NCBI GenBank assembly: GCA_021203545.1
Contig: JAJQAZ010000032.1
Coordinates: 1 to 44,006 of the forward strand
DNA from: Tannerellaceae bacterium
GTDB lineage: Bacteria; Bacteroidota; Bacteroidia; Bacteroidales; Tannerellaceae
Direction: 5' to 3'
DNA: 44,006 nt
The translations under genes and the position numbers were made by a program. How positions within the stretch are numbered: position 1 is the stretch's first letter; every line of letters begins with the position of its first letter. Positions 17,772 to 26,330 of this stretch are shown in pieces. The notes under the pieces are model-generated. The model did not search any database and was not told where the DNA came from. It was given only the letters and a program-made list of their open reading frames with translations.

Positions 17772-20339
17772 TTATCTTTCTGGTTTTATTTTAGTAAAAG
17801 GGATTTCTTTTCGTAACATCTTTCCGGATTGTCCGGCGAGATACAGGTAGTAGTCCGGTCCCAGATCTGCATCCAGGGGCAGGAAGTAACTGTCTCCAAC
17901 GGGTACTTCGGTTGCACATTTAAAAATAGCTGTTCCTTCGTCAATTTCGTCGAACATAGCCAGGTACAGCATTTCAGCACCATTGCCAATATGCGAAGAA
18001 AGTTGTTTCCAATAGAAATGTCCCCGGTTGCGGTCAATGGGTTTGGAATTACGGTTCATATTTTTCCAGGAAAAGCCGGGGAATGCCAGTGGGGCGTAAT
18101 CCAGGTCCTGTTTTTTGCACCAGGCAATATCGTCTTTTACCAGTTTTTCGTATGTACCGAATGTCTCTTCACTGTAACGGCCTACGAACCATGGCATCAC
18201 TACATCGCACTTTTTGATGAGGCGGTGCAGTTCTTTGTCATTCATCGTATCACCCTGCAACAACCGCCAGTTGGTTGGTACGCCAATCATAATACTATAG
18301 CCGCGTTCAATCAGGCCATGCACTATCATTTCAGCTTCTTTAAAGCCGTATTTCCGGTTGTCATTGAATCCGATACCCCATACTGCTACCAGCGGTTTCC
18401 CATTGTGGTAAAGATAGGAAGGATTCTTTGTATGGTCTTTCATCTGGTATTCGGCTTCCAGATAATCGATGTCGTCCAACAGGTATTTTTCATCGCCTGC
18501 ATTCATTCCGCTAAGATCATACATAGCTACAATGGAACGGTTGTTTATATTGGCCGCGTTAATAGCCGAATGCCAGACTTTATTTAACTGGTTATAGCTT
18601 TTAGGGTTTTTAATCTCCGGAACAAAACGTTGCACAAAAACTCCATCAATACCATATTCACGCATCCAGCGGAAATGGGTTTTAACAGTAGATTCGTCAT
18701 AATGGCTCATCAGAAAGGCCGGGGAACCGTCGGCAAAGCGGAACTCTGTTTTGTATATCCGGTCATATTCGGATACATCCGGCCACATATCAATTGTACA
18801 CGAGCCCGGACGGAATCCGTTGCGTCCGGTGTAATGGTACCAACCTCTTCCGGAACCGTCTCCCGGACAACTAAACCAACCCTGGTATCCGGCCATAACC
18901 AGGCCTTTGTAAGAGCCATATGTATGGACAGAAGTAAAAGCATCTTTCCTGATAGCTGTTTCAATGAAGTCAACGACCGGTGCAGGATCCGGCAAACTGT
19001 GAGGATGATGTTTAAAACCCTCTTTTACAATAACGGTTAGTTTACCTCCGGCTTTTCGCATTTTATTTTCAAAATCTTTTACAGTAGATAGGGGTACGGC
19101 TTCGTCTTCGCTTGCACAAAGAATTAATATAGGATAGCCGCCGGCTACTATCTCTTTTGCTTTATCTACCGGGCTTCCGTTAAAACGGGCTATTGATTTT
19201 ACATCTTTCAAACCATAGGCACTGATCAGGTCGCGGGTGAGTTCGCCGGGTTCGCGACCGGCAAAGTAACGGCAATCCAATAACGGATTGTCAATGTAAA
19301 CAGCTGCTACTTTGGTTGGGTTGGCTGCTGCCCAGTTAAGGGCATACATGGCACCCCGGCTCATTCCTTCGAGTACTACTTTTTCAGCCAGTCCTGCTTT
19401 CTGCATCAGGGCATAAAACGTATTCCAGTTTTCGATACATTCCTTGTTCCCTACTAATCCGCTTTGATCATAATATACCAGGTGGTACCCTCTTTCCAGC
19501 AGCGCTATATCTGTTTGGGGTTCGTGTGCCCAAAAACGTGCGCGCCATATCCAGGGAAGGTCTTCACGAACCATATGTGGAGCAACAACTTTGGCTTCCC
19601 GTCCATTCAGTTTAAAAGTGGCACAGGGATAACCCATAAATTCACTTAGATCATAGGATATTCCTTCCGAAGTCAGGCTACTGAATATATTGTGCAAATT
19701 ATCTCCCTTTAAGATTAGTTGTTGAAAGAGGCGTTTGGCTATGATACCGGAACCTTTTTCTTCAGGGTGTATCCGGTCGGGTATCCATTCCGGGTGTTCA
19801 ACCAATAGGGGGTAAAGATCTATTACTTCTATCCCTTCCCTATAGGCTGCGGTTCGTAACCGGGGGGCTACCTGGTTACGGCTTACAGGATCGTAGATGC
19901 CGTTGGTATCCGTATCAAAAAATGCAGTAGGTAGCAAAAGTATAACCCGTGGTGAAGAGGGCAGTTTTTTGAAAGAACGGATCATGTCGCAGGCATCCGT
20001 TGTTAATTCGTCGAGTTGGGTACGGTTGACCGCTTTGGCATCGTTGCCGCCCAGGTCAATGAATACAATATCGGGGTTACTGCGCAATGCCTGCTGGTAT
20101 TCGCGTGTGTTGCAATAAGGATTATCGCCTTTACTTAGCATGGTGGTGCCTCCTACTCCGTAGTTTTCTACTTTGTATTCCGGGCCCAAAAGGGATTGAA
20201 GTTGCCCGGGCCATGCATTCTCTTCCGGGTTCTGAATCCGGGCACCTTCTGTGATACTTGCTCCTATGCAGGTAATATGTATTTGTGCTGTAACTGTTGT
20301 TACCAAACACATAAGTATACTTACAATTTTTACTTTCAT
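17772..20339 (-). CDS. Three-domain fusion: SGNH hydrolase + alpha/beta-hydrolase + GH71/99-like domain
   Basis: An 855-residue secreted protein (signal peptide ending VTAQ). Residues ~20-210 form an SGNH/GDSL esterase with GASITEG (Ser ~28), YGVGGT, GGNDA (~97-101) and DRIHP (Asp ~198/His ~201), so its triad is complete. Residues ~220-465 form an alpha/beta-hydrolase with GMSRG (nucleophile Ser ~327), ASEDEAVP and FKHHPHS, giving acid and His candidates. Residues ~474-855 form a GH71/99-like domain (YKGLVMAGYQGWF, MWPDVSEY, GIDGVFVQRF, FPGFSW, MFDEIDEGTAIFK). The likely work is removal of ester groups combined with glycan cleavage on one substrate. Three palindromes lie 38-93 bp upstream. 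The frame is fully intact. The GH assignment is by resemblance only. Confidence 0.82.
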   Translation of the reverse strand: MKVKIVSILMCLVTTVTAQIHITCIGASITEGARIQNPEENAWPGQLQSLLGPEYKVENYGVGGTTMLSKGDNPYCNTREYQQALRSNPDIVFIDLGGNDAKAVNRTQLDELTTDACDMIRSFKKLPSSPRVILLLPTAFFDTDTNGIYDPVSRNQVAPRLRTAAYREGIEVIDLYPLLVEHPEWIPDRIHPEEKGSGIIAKRLFQQLILKGDNLHNIFSSLTSEGISYDLSEFMGYPCATFKLNGREAKVVAPHMVREDLPWIWRARFWAHEPQTDIALLERGYHLVYYDQSGLVGNKECIENWNTFYALMQKAGLAEKVVLEGMSRGAMYALNWAAANPTKVAAVYIDNPLLDCRYFAGREPGELTRDLISAYGLKDVKSIARFNGSPVDKAKEIVAGGYPILILCASEDEAVPLSTVKDFENKMRKAGGKLTVIVKEGFKHHPHSLPDPAPVVDFIETAIRKDAFTSVHTYGSYKGLVMAGYQGWFSCPGDGSGRGWYHYTGRNGFRPGSCTIDMWPDVSEYDRIYKTEFRFADGSPAFLMSHYDESTVKTHFRWMREYGIDGVFVQRFVPEIKNPKSYNQLNKVWHSAINAANINNRSIVAMYDLSGMNAGDEKYLLDDIDYLEAEYQMKDHTKNPSYLYHNGKPLVAVWGIGFNDNRKYGFKEAEMIVHGLIERGYSIMIGVPTNWRLLQGDTMNDKELHRLIKKCDVVMPWFVGRYSEETFGTYEKLVKDDIAWCKKQDLDYAPLAFPGFSWKNMNRNSKPIDRNRGHFYWKQLSSHIGNGAEMLYLAMFDEIDEGTAIFKCATEVPVGDSYFLPLDADLGPDYYLYLAGQSGKMLRKEIPFTKIKPER

Positions 20340-20376
20340 ATAGTCCTTTTTCAGTGACAGTTATTTAATTTATAAA

Positions 20377-20432
20377 AGGGTGCACCCTTTGAGGGAAGAG
20401 GGTGCACCCTTTCTCGTAATAGGGTGCACCCT
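20377..20432. promoter_or_regulatory. Three palindromes at exact 22 bp period (putative operator array)
   Basis: AGGGTGCACCCT, a perfect 12 bp palindrome, occurs at 20377-20388, 20399-20410 and 20421-20432. Each is followed by TT, and the 8 bp spacers differ in sequence. The 22 bp centre-to-centre spacing is close to two helical turns, so dimers bound to the sites would lie on one face. The array is between the GH71/99-like gene and the fusion gene, just upstream of the latter's ATG. It could instead be a repeat family or an mRNA structure. Confidence 0.6.
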
Positions 20433-20463
20433 TTTTTGTAAGAGAATGTAGTTCCTGTTTGTT

Positions 20464-21720
20464 TTATCTTTTAGGCATCGTAAATTCCAATGGTTTCTTT
20501 CCTTTCAGCATCAATGAGGCTTCACCTGTCAGAAAGAGATAGTGGTCGGAAGGCATTCCATCGTTATCCGCGAATTTGGCAATGTCGCTTACGGGTGGAT
20601 TGTCGCTAACTTTAAAAATAGCAGTCCCTTTATTTACTTCGTCAAACATAGCAACATAAATCATAGAGGCTCCCGCATTAATAGCTGTAGATAATTGTTG
20701 CCAGTAGAAACGGCCTCCCTGGCGGGGGATAGAGCCAACGGGCTTAATATCGTCCGGAAATTCAAAACGGCTCAGATTGTGCCAGCTAAATCCGGGTGTT
20801 ACACAAGGTACATAATCAATACCGGCAGCTTTACACCATTTGATATCTTCGATGATAAGGTCACGGAAGCGATCCATATCGTTATGTAATAGGGGAGTGA
20901 AGCGTTGCACCGTCCAGGGTAGTACAATGTCCGCAGAACGGATTACTTCGTGCAGGTAAGGATCCGGCACACAATCCGCATTCAGGTCACGCCAGAAGGT
21001 AGGTACACCCAGCATTATGGCACATCCACCGTATTCGGGATCATTTTTAAGGAAATCAATAAGCCTTCCGATACCAATGTTACGGGTATTATAAGGACGG
21101 TCGGGAAATCCCACTCCCCAGATTGCAACCAGAGGTTTACCGTTGTGATGAAGATAGGTTTTTGTCCCTTTCTGGCTGGTAACTTTCAGAGAGTCTACAA
21201 GGTATTTCCAATCTTCGATCAGGCGGGAACAGTCTTCGCCGGAACCTTTCAGATCGGAAAGATCATACATTACAGCAAAAGCTCTTTCATATTTGGATGC
21301 TGCTTCTGCTGCATTTATAAGGACTGTATTTCTGTCGGCCTGGCGGGTAGCAGCACCGAAGAACCGTTGTACGAAGGCACCGTCCACACCGTATTGTTGC
21401 ATCCATTTAAAGTGTAGATCAATGGTGCTTTTATCCTGCGAACTGAAAAAACGGGCGGTCGATCCGTCGGCCAGCTTTAAACCGGTAGGATAGGTTACTT
21501 CATATTCCGATACATCCGGCCACATATCAATACGAACCTGTTTTTCGTCCGGGTACATCATGCCGTCGTGGTTGGGTTTACCAAACCATCCCTGATATCC
21601 GGCCATGATAAGGCCTTTATATGAAGGATATTTCGTTGTGGTAGAATGTTTGGTTTGGGCTGAAACTGTTGTTACAGTAGCCAGATAAATGAGTATGCCA
21701 ACTATTATTTTCGTTTTCAT
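20464..21720 (-). CDS. GH71/99-like secreted glycosidase
   Basis: A 418-residue protein. I chose the ATG at 21720 because it opens into a signal peptide (MKTKIIVGILIYLA...VSAQ). An upstream in-frame extension to 21816 runs back into the preceding GH43 gene and looks spurious. The domain shares its whole set of motifs with the third domain of the fusion protein (YKGLIMAGYQGWF, IDMWPDVSEY, YGVDGAFVQRFF, HHNGKPLVAIWGVGFP, GVPTFWR, TPGFSWHN, GRFYWQQLS, MFDEVNKGTAIFK). Conserved acidic residues in MWPD and MFDE are candidate active-site residues. In databases such proteins are often labelled xylosidase/arabinosidase or GH99-like; I do not claim a specificity. It follows GH43 by 13 bp, consistent with one operon. 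Confidence 0.85.
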   Translation of the reverse strand: MKTKIIVGILIYLATVTTVSAQTKHSTTTKYPSYKGLIMAGYQGWFGKPNHDGMMYPDEKQVRIDMWPDVSEYEVTYPTGLKLADGSTARFFSSQDKSTIDLHFKWMQQYGVDGAFVQRFFGAATRQADRNTVLINAAEAASKYERAFAVMYDLSDLKGSGEDCSRLIEDWKYLVDSLKVTSQKGTKTYLHHNGKPLVAIWGVGFPDRPYNTRNIGIGRLIDFLKNDPEYGGCAIMLGVPTFWRDLNADCVPDPYLHEVIRSADIVLPWTVQRFTPLLHNDMDRFRDLIIEDIKWCKAAGIDYVPCVTPGFSWHNLSRFEFPDDIKPVGSIPRQGGRFYWQQLSTAINAGASMIYVAMFDEVNKGTAIFKVSDNPPVSDIAKFADNDGMPSDHYLFLTGEASLMLKGKKPLEFTMPKR

Positions 21721-21733
21721 ATAATTGTTTGGA

Positions 21734-22738
21734 TTATCTTCTTTGTTGTACCATTTGTATCGTTCCGTCTTCATTATAATAGAGTTTATCCACACAGATA
21801 GAACGTAACCAGTCATTCAATTCTCCGTTCTGTTCGGAAAGGTCGCTGTTGTGATAAAAAGCGTACCACTGTCCTTTGTATTCTACGATAGAGCCGTGGT
21901 TGGTATAACTGTTGGTGGGTTCCATATAGATTCCTTTATGTTCCCAGGGACCTAACGGGTTATTGCTGATGGCATAACGCATTCGATTATCGCCTGCAAC
22001 CCCGTCGTTCCAATTTTCATCATGGTTGTCGGAGTACGAAAGATAGTAAATACCATTCCGTTTATGTATCCAGGCGGCTTCGTGGAAGTCATATAACCCT
22101 TCCATAAGTTGCAATTCACCGTCCAGTTCAATCATATTGTCTTTCAGTTTCGCACCGTAACAGGTTCCGCCTCCTCCGTAGTAAAAGTAAGCCTGGCCAT
22201 CATCATCAACGAATACGCAGGGATCAATTTCACCATCGTCCGGCAACCCAATGAGCCAGTGGTCAAGGCATACAAAACCGGAAGCGGGTTTATCACTCAC
22301 TGCGATTCCAATCTTCCAGGAGTTATTCCATTCCGGTCCGCTTGGATGTGGGAAGTAGAAATAGTATTTTCCGTTTTTATAGGCACAATCAGGTGCCCAC
22401 ATAAATGTTCCGCCGTTGGGTAAAACACCTCCCCAGGGCACATCGGCTGCTTCGAGTATCTGGCCGTGGTCTGTCCAGTTTACCATATCATCAGTTGAAA
22501 ATACATGGTATTTATCCATCATATCACAACCCCGTGCCGGGGTATTATCGTGTGAGGCATATACATATAACCGTCCGTCATCCCAGACATGTGCCGAAGG
22601 GTCTGCCGTATACATATGAGTAATAAATGGGTTCCGGGCCTTTGTATCAAACAGTTTAGATGTATCTGTTGCGCTTTGCCCCGGTTTGCATCCGCAAATC
22701 ATAACCAGTAGTAGTTGTAATAGTACTATTTTTTTCAT
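21734..22738 (-). CDS. Glycoside hydrolase family 43, copy 1 (lipoprotein), intact
   Basis: A 334-residue surface lipoprotein (MKKIVLLQLLLVMICGC lipobox) with a five-bladed beta-propeller GH43 domain. Asp in TADPSAHV, Asp in WAPDCAYK and Glu in FHEAAWIHK are the expected catalytic trio. GH43 enzymes mostly remove arabinofuranose or xylose side groups, but the family also includes galactanases. The protein provides the reference that shows where copy 2 is broken (YYFYFPHPSG continues normally here). It stands between GH92 and the GH71/99-like gene. The gene order GH43-GH71/99 is mirrored in the downstream pair (fusion-GH43), which suggests duplication and rearrangement. Confidence 0.92.
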   Translation of the reverse strand: MKKIVLLQLLLVMICGCKPGQSATDTSKLFDTKARNPFITHMYTADPSAHVWDDGRLYVYASHDNTPARGCDMMDKYHVFSTDDMVNWTDHGQILEAADVPWGGVLPNGGTFMWAPDCAYKNGKYYFYFPHPSGPEWNNSWKIGIAVSDKPASGFVCLDHWLIGLPDDGEIDPCVFVDDDGQAYFYYGGGGTCYGAKLKDNMIELDGELQLMEGLYDFHEAAWIHKRNGIYYLSYSDNHDENWNDGVAGDNRMRYAISNNPLGPWEHKGIYMEPTNSYTNHGSIVEYKGQWYAFYHNSDLSEQNGELNDWLRSICVDKLYYNEDGTIQMVQQRR

Positions 22739-22790
22739 CCTTTGAATATCGTTTATTTAGTATTTTTATTTTCTGTCTCTCTGTTCCTTT

Positions 22791-22899
22791 GTTCGGCGTA
22801 GCCTCCTGGCTACGTCGTTTATATGGGTGAGGCTCTTGCCTCACGTGAAGCCGGAGCTTCACAAATTCTTAGCGACGTAGCGAAGACGCTACGCCGAAC
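22791..22899. repeat. 109 bp mirror-symmetric element of four hairpins
   Basis: The 27 bp ends (22791-22817 and 22873-22899) are inverted copies with 3 mismatches. Inside are four tetraloop hairpins: GTAGCC-TCCT-GGCTAC (22798-22813), GTGAGGC-TCTT-GCCTCAC (22827-22844), GTGAAGC-CGGA-GCTTCAC (22845-22862) and GTAGCG-AAGA-CGCTAC (22877-22892). Two of the three end mismatches compensate each other within the stem (C-G versus G-C), showing that structure is kept. It fills the gap between GH92 and GH43. Confidence 0.85.
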
Positions 22900-22923
22900 A
22901 TGGGAAACATGCGATTTCCGCTT

Positions 22924-25221
22924 TCACGGGGAACATTCCGTTTTTATCATTCTCTTATTGTTTCTGCTGAAGGGGGGGGCGGCTGTTGGGTCGCTGCCCC
23001 ACTTTTTATTTGCTTTGTTTCCCATTACTAATACTAATTTGCCACCGTTTTCAATGTCGGAATGGCTAAACCAGGGTTTATTCCAGGTCGTGCCGTTCAG
23101 GGTAGCGGATTGTATATATTTATTTTCTTCCGAATAGTTTTCGGCAACGATTTCGAATGTATTGCCGTTGCTTAAATTTATCTTAGCATAGGAAAATGAG
23201 GGGCTTCCGATGTTATAAGCGGGAATACCGGGGGTAACCGGATAGAAGCCGAGGGAGGAGAATACAACAAAGGCCGACATTCCTCCACCGTCTTCATCCC
23301 CTGGTACTCCCATGAGGTCGTTCCGGAACCACTGGTTTAATAACGTCCGGATTCTCTTCTGTGTTTTCTATGGCTGGCCGGCATAATTATATAGATAAGG
23401 TATATGAAGACTGGGTTCGTTAGCCATAGAGAATTGCCCCACGTTACCGGTATGATCCGGCAGTTGCGCATAAAATTCATGTTTGCCTTTGCCTAAAGGC
23501 TCGTTGAATGTCTGATTCAGATTCCTGATAAATTGTTCCCGTCCTCCCATCAGGCAGATCAGGTCTGCTACGTTATGAGGTACATCCCAACGGTATACCC
23601 AACCGTTGTTTTCACCGTAGTATTCGCGGGCTCCCATACCTCCGTCGTAACGGTAATCGAACGGATAAATAAATTTTCCGTCTTTGTCTTTTGGGTGGAA
23701 GAATCCGGTTTCGGGGTTGTATAGGTTCCGGTAATTATATCCTTTTTGCCTGTAAAATTCCGCTTCTTCGCTAAGCCCGAGGGCTGCGGCTATGCGGGAG
23801 AGACACCACTGGTCGTACGCGGTTCCCAGTGTTACGGCTACCGGCTGGCGTTTTTCGAAATCGTTTACGTTGGCTACTGTTTCTTTCTCGCCCGGATAAA
23901 GAGCTGGTATGTATCCCTTTTCTTTATAAAAGTCATCTAACCAGCCGGCCGGTGCTCCCGACCACGGAATGAGGGTTTTATTTTCAATCCCCTGCTTACA
24001 GGCAAGATACGCTTTTGCCAAATCAAAACCGCGGAGCCCTTTCGCATATCCGTCTATAACGGTTGCTACGGCATGGTTTGAATTCATCCGGCGGGAATCT
24101 CCTGTAATTTCAGGAAAGGTAGGCATCCACATATCTCCCATTTGTTCTGCCATTCGCAGGTAGGAATTGATAATATCCACCTCTGTTTTATCATCAATCA
24201 ATACACGTAAAGGGTGTGTTGCGCGGTAGGTATCCCAAATCCAGTCGTCGGTATAAAAAGGAATCCCTTCGTCATTATGAATCTGCCCGTCGAAAGCACT
24301 ATAGTAGCGTCCGTCTTCACTGATGCATACCGGACGTTCGAAGCAACGGTACAGGGATGTATAGAAGACTGTTTTAGCATTTTCATTACCCTCTCCTATA
24401 TTGATTTTTCCTAATTCTTCATTCCAGGCCGCACGGCCTTTTGCTGCCAGTGCCTGTATATTATAATCATTCAGTTCTCTTCGCAGGTTTGCTTTGGCTT
24501 GTTCTTCACTGATGAAAGATATCCCATAACGGAGTTTCAGTTTTTTACTTCCTGTGCCATACCCCAGAATAACACAGGCGTTATTCCCTTCGGCTTTCGT
24601 TGTGTTTTCTGTAATACCATTCCGGTTCCATACCCCTATATTTTCAGGTATTTGTTCGGATTCAAGATAAAGATACACCTTCGTATTATTTTCAAGCAAC
24701 TGATATCCGCTTACGGTATTTCCTTCGGCCTGCATGGCTCCGTTGTGCGAATTGAGAATCAGGTAAACCGGTAGTTCCGGCTGCGTATATTCAATATGAT
24801 ATAGGGCCGACTGGTTGGACAGCGCATAATTTACCTGTATCAGCTGGTCGTCCAGAAATACATCATACGAGTAAGGAGTTAGTTTTTCGTTGTCATAGCT
24901 GTAAGGTATGATGTGTGAAATACCTTCCTGTGTTCCCTGGTACGGACTCAGGTTAAAAGCCGACCGTCCGCGGTGGCTGGTTACGATCAGCGGTAGCCCG
25001 TTAAGCATATCCCCGGTGAAATCAGCCCGTTCGGGATAGACACGCAGCATACTGTTTGGCAGATGAACCGTCGGATAGGTAGGTACCAGCAGGTGGCTGA
25101 TATTACCCATGTATGGGTTCACGTAATCTACCGGTTCTTTTTCTTTACTTTCCTGTGTTGCGGGGCTACAGGATAGAAAAAGGAAGAGGAATGCTAAAAG
25201 AAGCGTATTTATAATTTTCAT
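22924..25221 (-). pseudogene. GH92 alpha-mannosidase-family lipoprotein, in-frame TAG
   Basis: I chose the start at 25221 because it opens the lipoprotein signal MKIINTLLLAFLFLFLSC; the upstream ATG at 25245 adds eight residues. GH92 enzymes are calcium-dependent exo-alpha-mannosidases. Family blocks are VDYVNPYMGNISH, WDTYRATHPL, MPTFPEITGDSRRMNSNHA, YRWDVPHNV and GDEDGGGMSAFVVFSSLGFY. Frame continuity is broken by TAG at 23368-23370 in YAGQP-stop-KTQKRIR, where family members usually have Trp; TGG to TAG is a single transition. The conserved GDEDGGGM block lies after the stop, so the product from the start codon would lack key residues. Near the 3' end a C8 run (22972-22979) probably shifts the last ~15 residues, since with C7 the frame would end PPSAETIRE. 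Confidence 0.85.
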
Positions 25222-25285
25222 GGTATATTGATTATAATTGTTCATCTGTTTGTAAAATATACAATAGATTTGTGATTCCCCTCAG

Positions 25286-25559
25286 GAGCTATTCTGTACA
25301 CACATCTTATTCAGGCCGTAGGCCTATCCTATCTTAGGCCCCAGCAACGCTGTGGTTTAGGTGAAAAGTAGGATATTTCGCTCCGGAGGAGCAGCATAGG
25401 ATAAAAAGAACCGGAGGTAATCCTATTATTTTAGTTTATATATGACTATGCTGGGCTTCCAGCCCGAAATACCCACTCTGTTCTCTACCCCCAGCGTTGC
25501 TGGGGTCTAAGATATACTGCCCTCTACGAGGGTGAAAAGATGTGTGTAGAGAGTAGCTC
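25286..25559. repeat. 274 bp mirror-symmetric element of six triloop hairpins
   Basis: The ends are a 23 bp inverted repeat (25286-25308 with 25537-25559, 21/23 matching). Six hairpins follow in order with loops GTA (25313-25325), AAC (~25339-25355), GGA (25380-25392), TCC (25453-25465), GTT (25489-25505) and TAC (25520-25532). The last three loops are the reverse complements of the first three in mirror order. The stems differ between partners (AGGCC/GGCCT against CCCTC/GAGGG; GCTCC/GGAGC against GGGCT/AGCCC) while loops and linkers such as TATCTTAG and AGCATAG are kept. It fills the gap between DUF3823 and GH92. No ORF is present. Confidence 0.85.
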
Positions 25560-25578
25560 AAGAGGAGAGGGAATGAAC

Positions 25579-26310
25579 TTACGGAACTTTCACTTCAACG
25601 ATTTCCGAGTAGTTGTATTTCCGGTAGGTATCTTCCACGCGGGCACCCACTCTCAGGTAAAAGGTAAGACCGGATTTCAGGGGAATATCATTAATTACAT
25701 AAGTTTCATATCCTTCGCCGGTCGTCATGTTGCCAATCTCACTCCAGGGTTTGTTTACATTCACTTTATATTTATCGTCATTGTACTCACCTCCCAGGCG
25801 GCTATTGTCACCGCAGTATTGCGAAAGGCTCAGGAAAGTGCGGATATCCAGTACCTGGGGCAAATTCTCTGTAATGGGTGCTTTCAGGCGGCAGGTTACT
25901 GAAAGAGTTGTTCCCGTAAGTGTATAATCGAAATCTACGATTTGCAAATAAGGGGTTACCTCAAAATCCTGTGTCAATGTACCGGATAAAGTCAGATTCT
26001 CAACCGGATCAACGGGCCAGAAAGGTCCGTTATAAGGTTGCAGGTCATACCGGGCATCAAACAACCGGGAGTCGTTATAGGTTCCATCCTGCATTACCGG
26101 AATATCCTGTGGGGTAGGGTTGTCGCTCCAGCTTACTTCCCATATACGGATCTGGAAATCGTTCGGACAGGTAAGAATCGGTTTCCCTGTAGTCTTATCA
26201 ATTACTTTCCCGCTAATCTGCGATTCCGGGGCATCATAATTATCTATTTTCATACAGGAAACAGCTGTCGATAGAATCAATGCTGATAATAGATAGTATA
26301 TATTCTTCAT
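25579..26310 (-). CDS. DUF3823 lipoprotein, PUL accessory glycan-binding candidate
   Basis: A 243-residue lipoprotein (signal ending SCMKIDNYDAP). ISGKVIDKTTGKPI resembles the carboxypeptidase-regulatory-like beta fold, followed by the DUF3823 region (IRIWEVSWSDNPTPQDIPVMQDGTYNDSRLF). Such proteins are regularly encoded right after SusD, and they are thought to be surface glycan-binding partners of the SusCD pair. It starts 21 bp after the SusD stop in the same direction. The frame is intact although both genes before it in the operon are broken. Confidence 0.85.
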   Translation of the reverse strand: MKNIYYLLSALILSTAVSCMKIDNYDAPESQISGKVIDKTTGKPILTCPNDFQIRIWEVSWSDNPTPQDIPVMQDGTYNDSRLFDARYDLQPYNGPFWPVDPVENLTLSGTLTQDFEVTPYLQIVDFDYTLTGTTLSVTCRLKAPITENLPQVLDIRTFLSLSQYCGDNSRLGGEYNDDKYKVNVNKPWSEIGNMTTGEGYETYVINDIPLKSGLTFYLRVGARVEDTYRKYNYSEIVEVKVP

Positions 26311-26330
26311 AACGTTTTATTAGTAACGGA

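Noticed and set aside
17829-18587. 252-codon open frame on the + strand inside the fusion gene
   Set aside because: It is antisense to a continuous 855-residue gene with clear domains and shows no recognisable motif.
20464-21720. Naming the GH71/99-like proteins endo-alpha-mannanases because GH92 is nearby
   Set aside because: Resemblance is general and known GH99 catalytic residues could not be placed, so specificity is left open.
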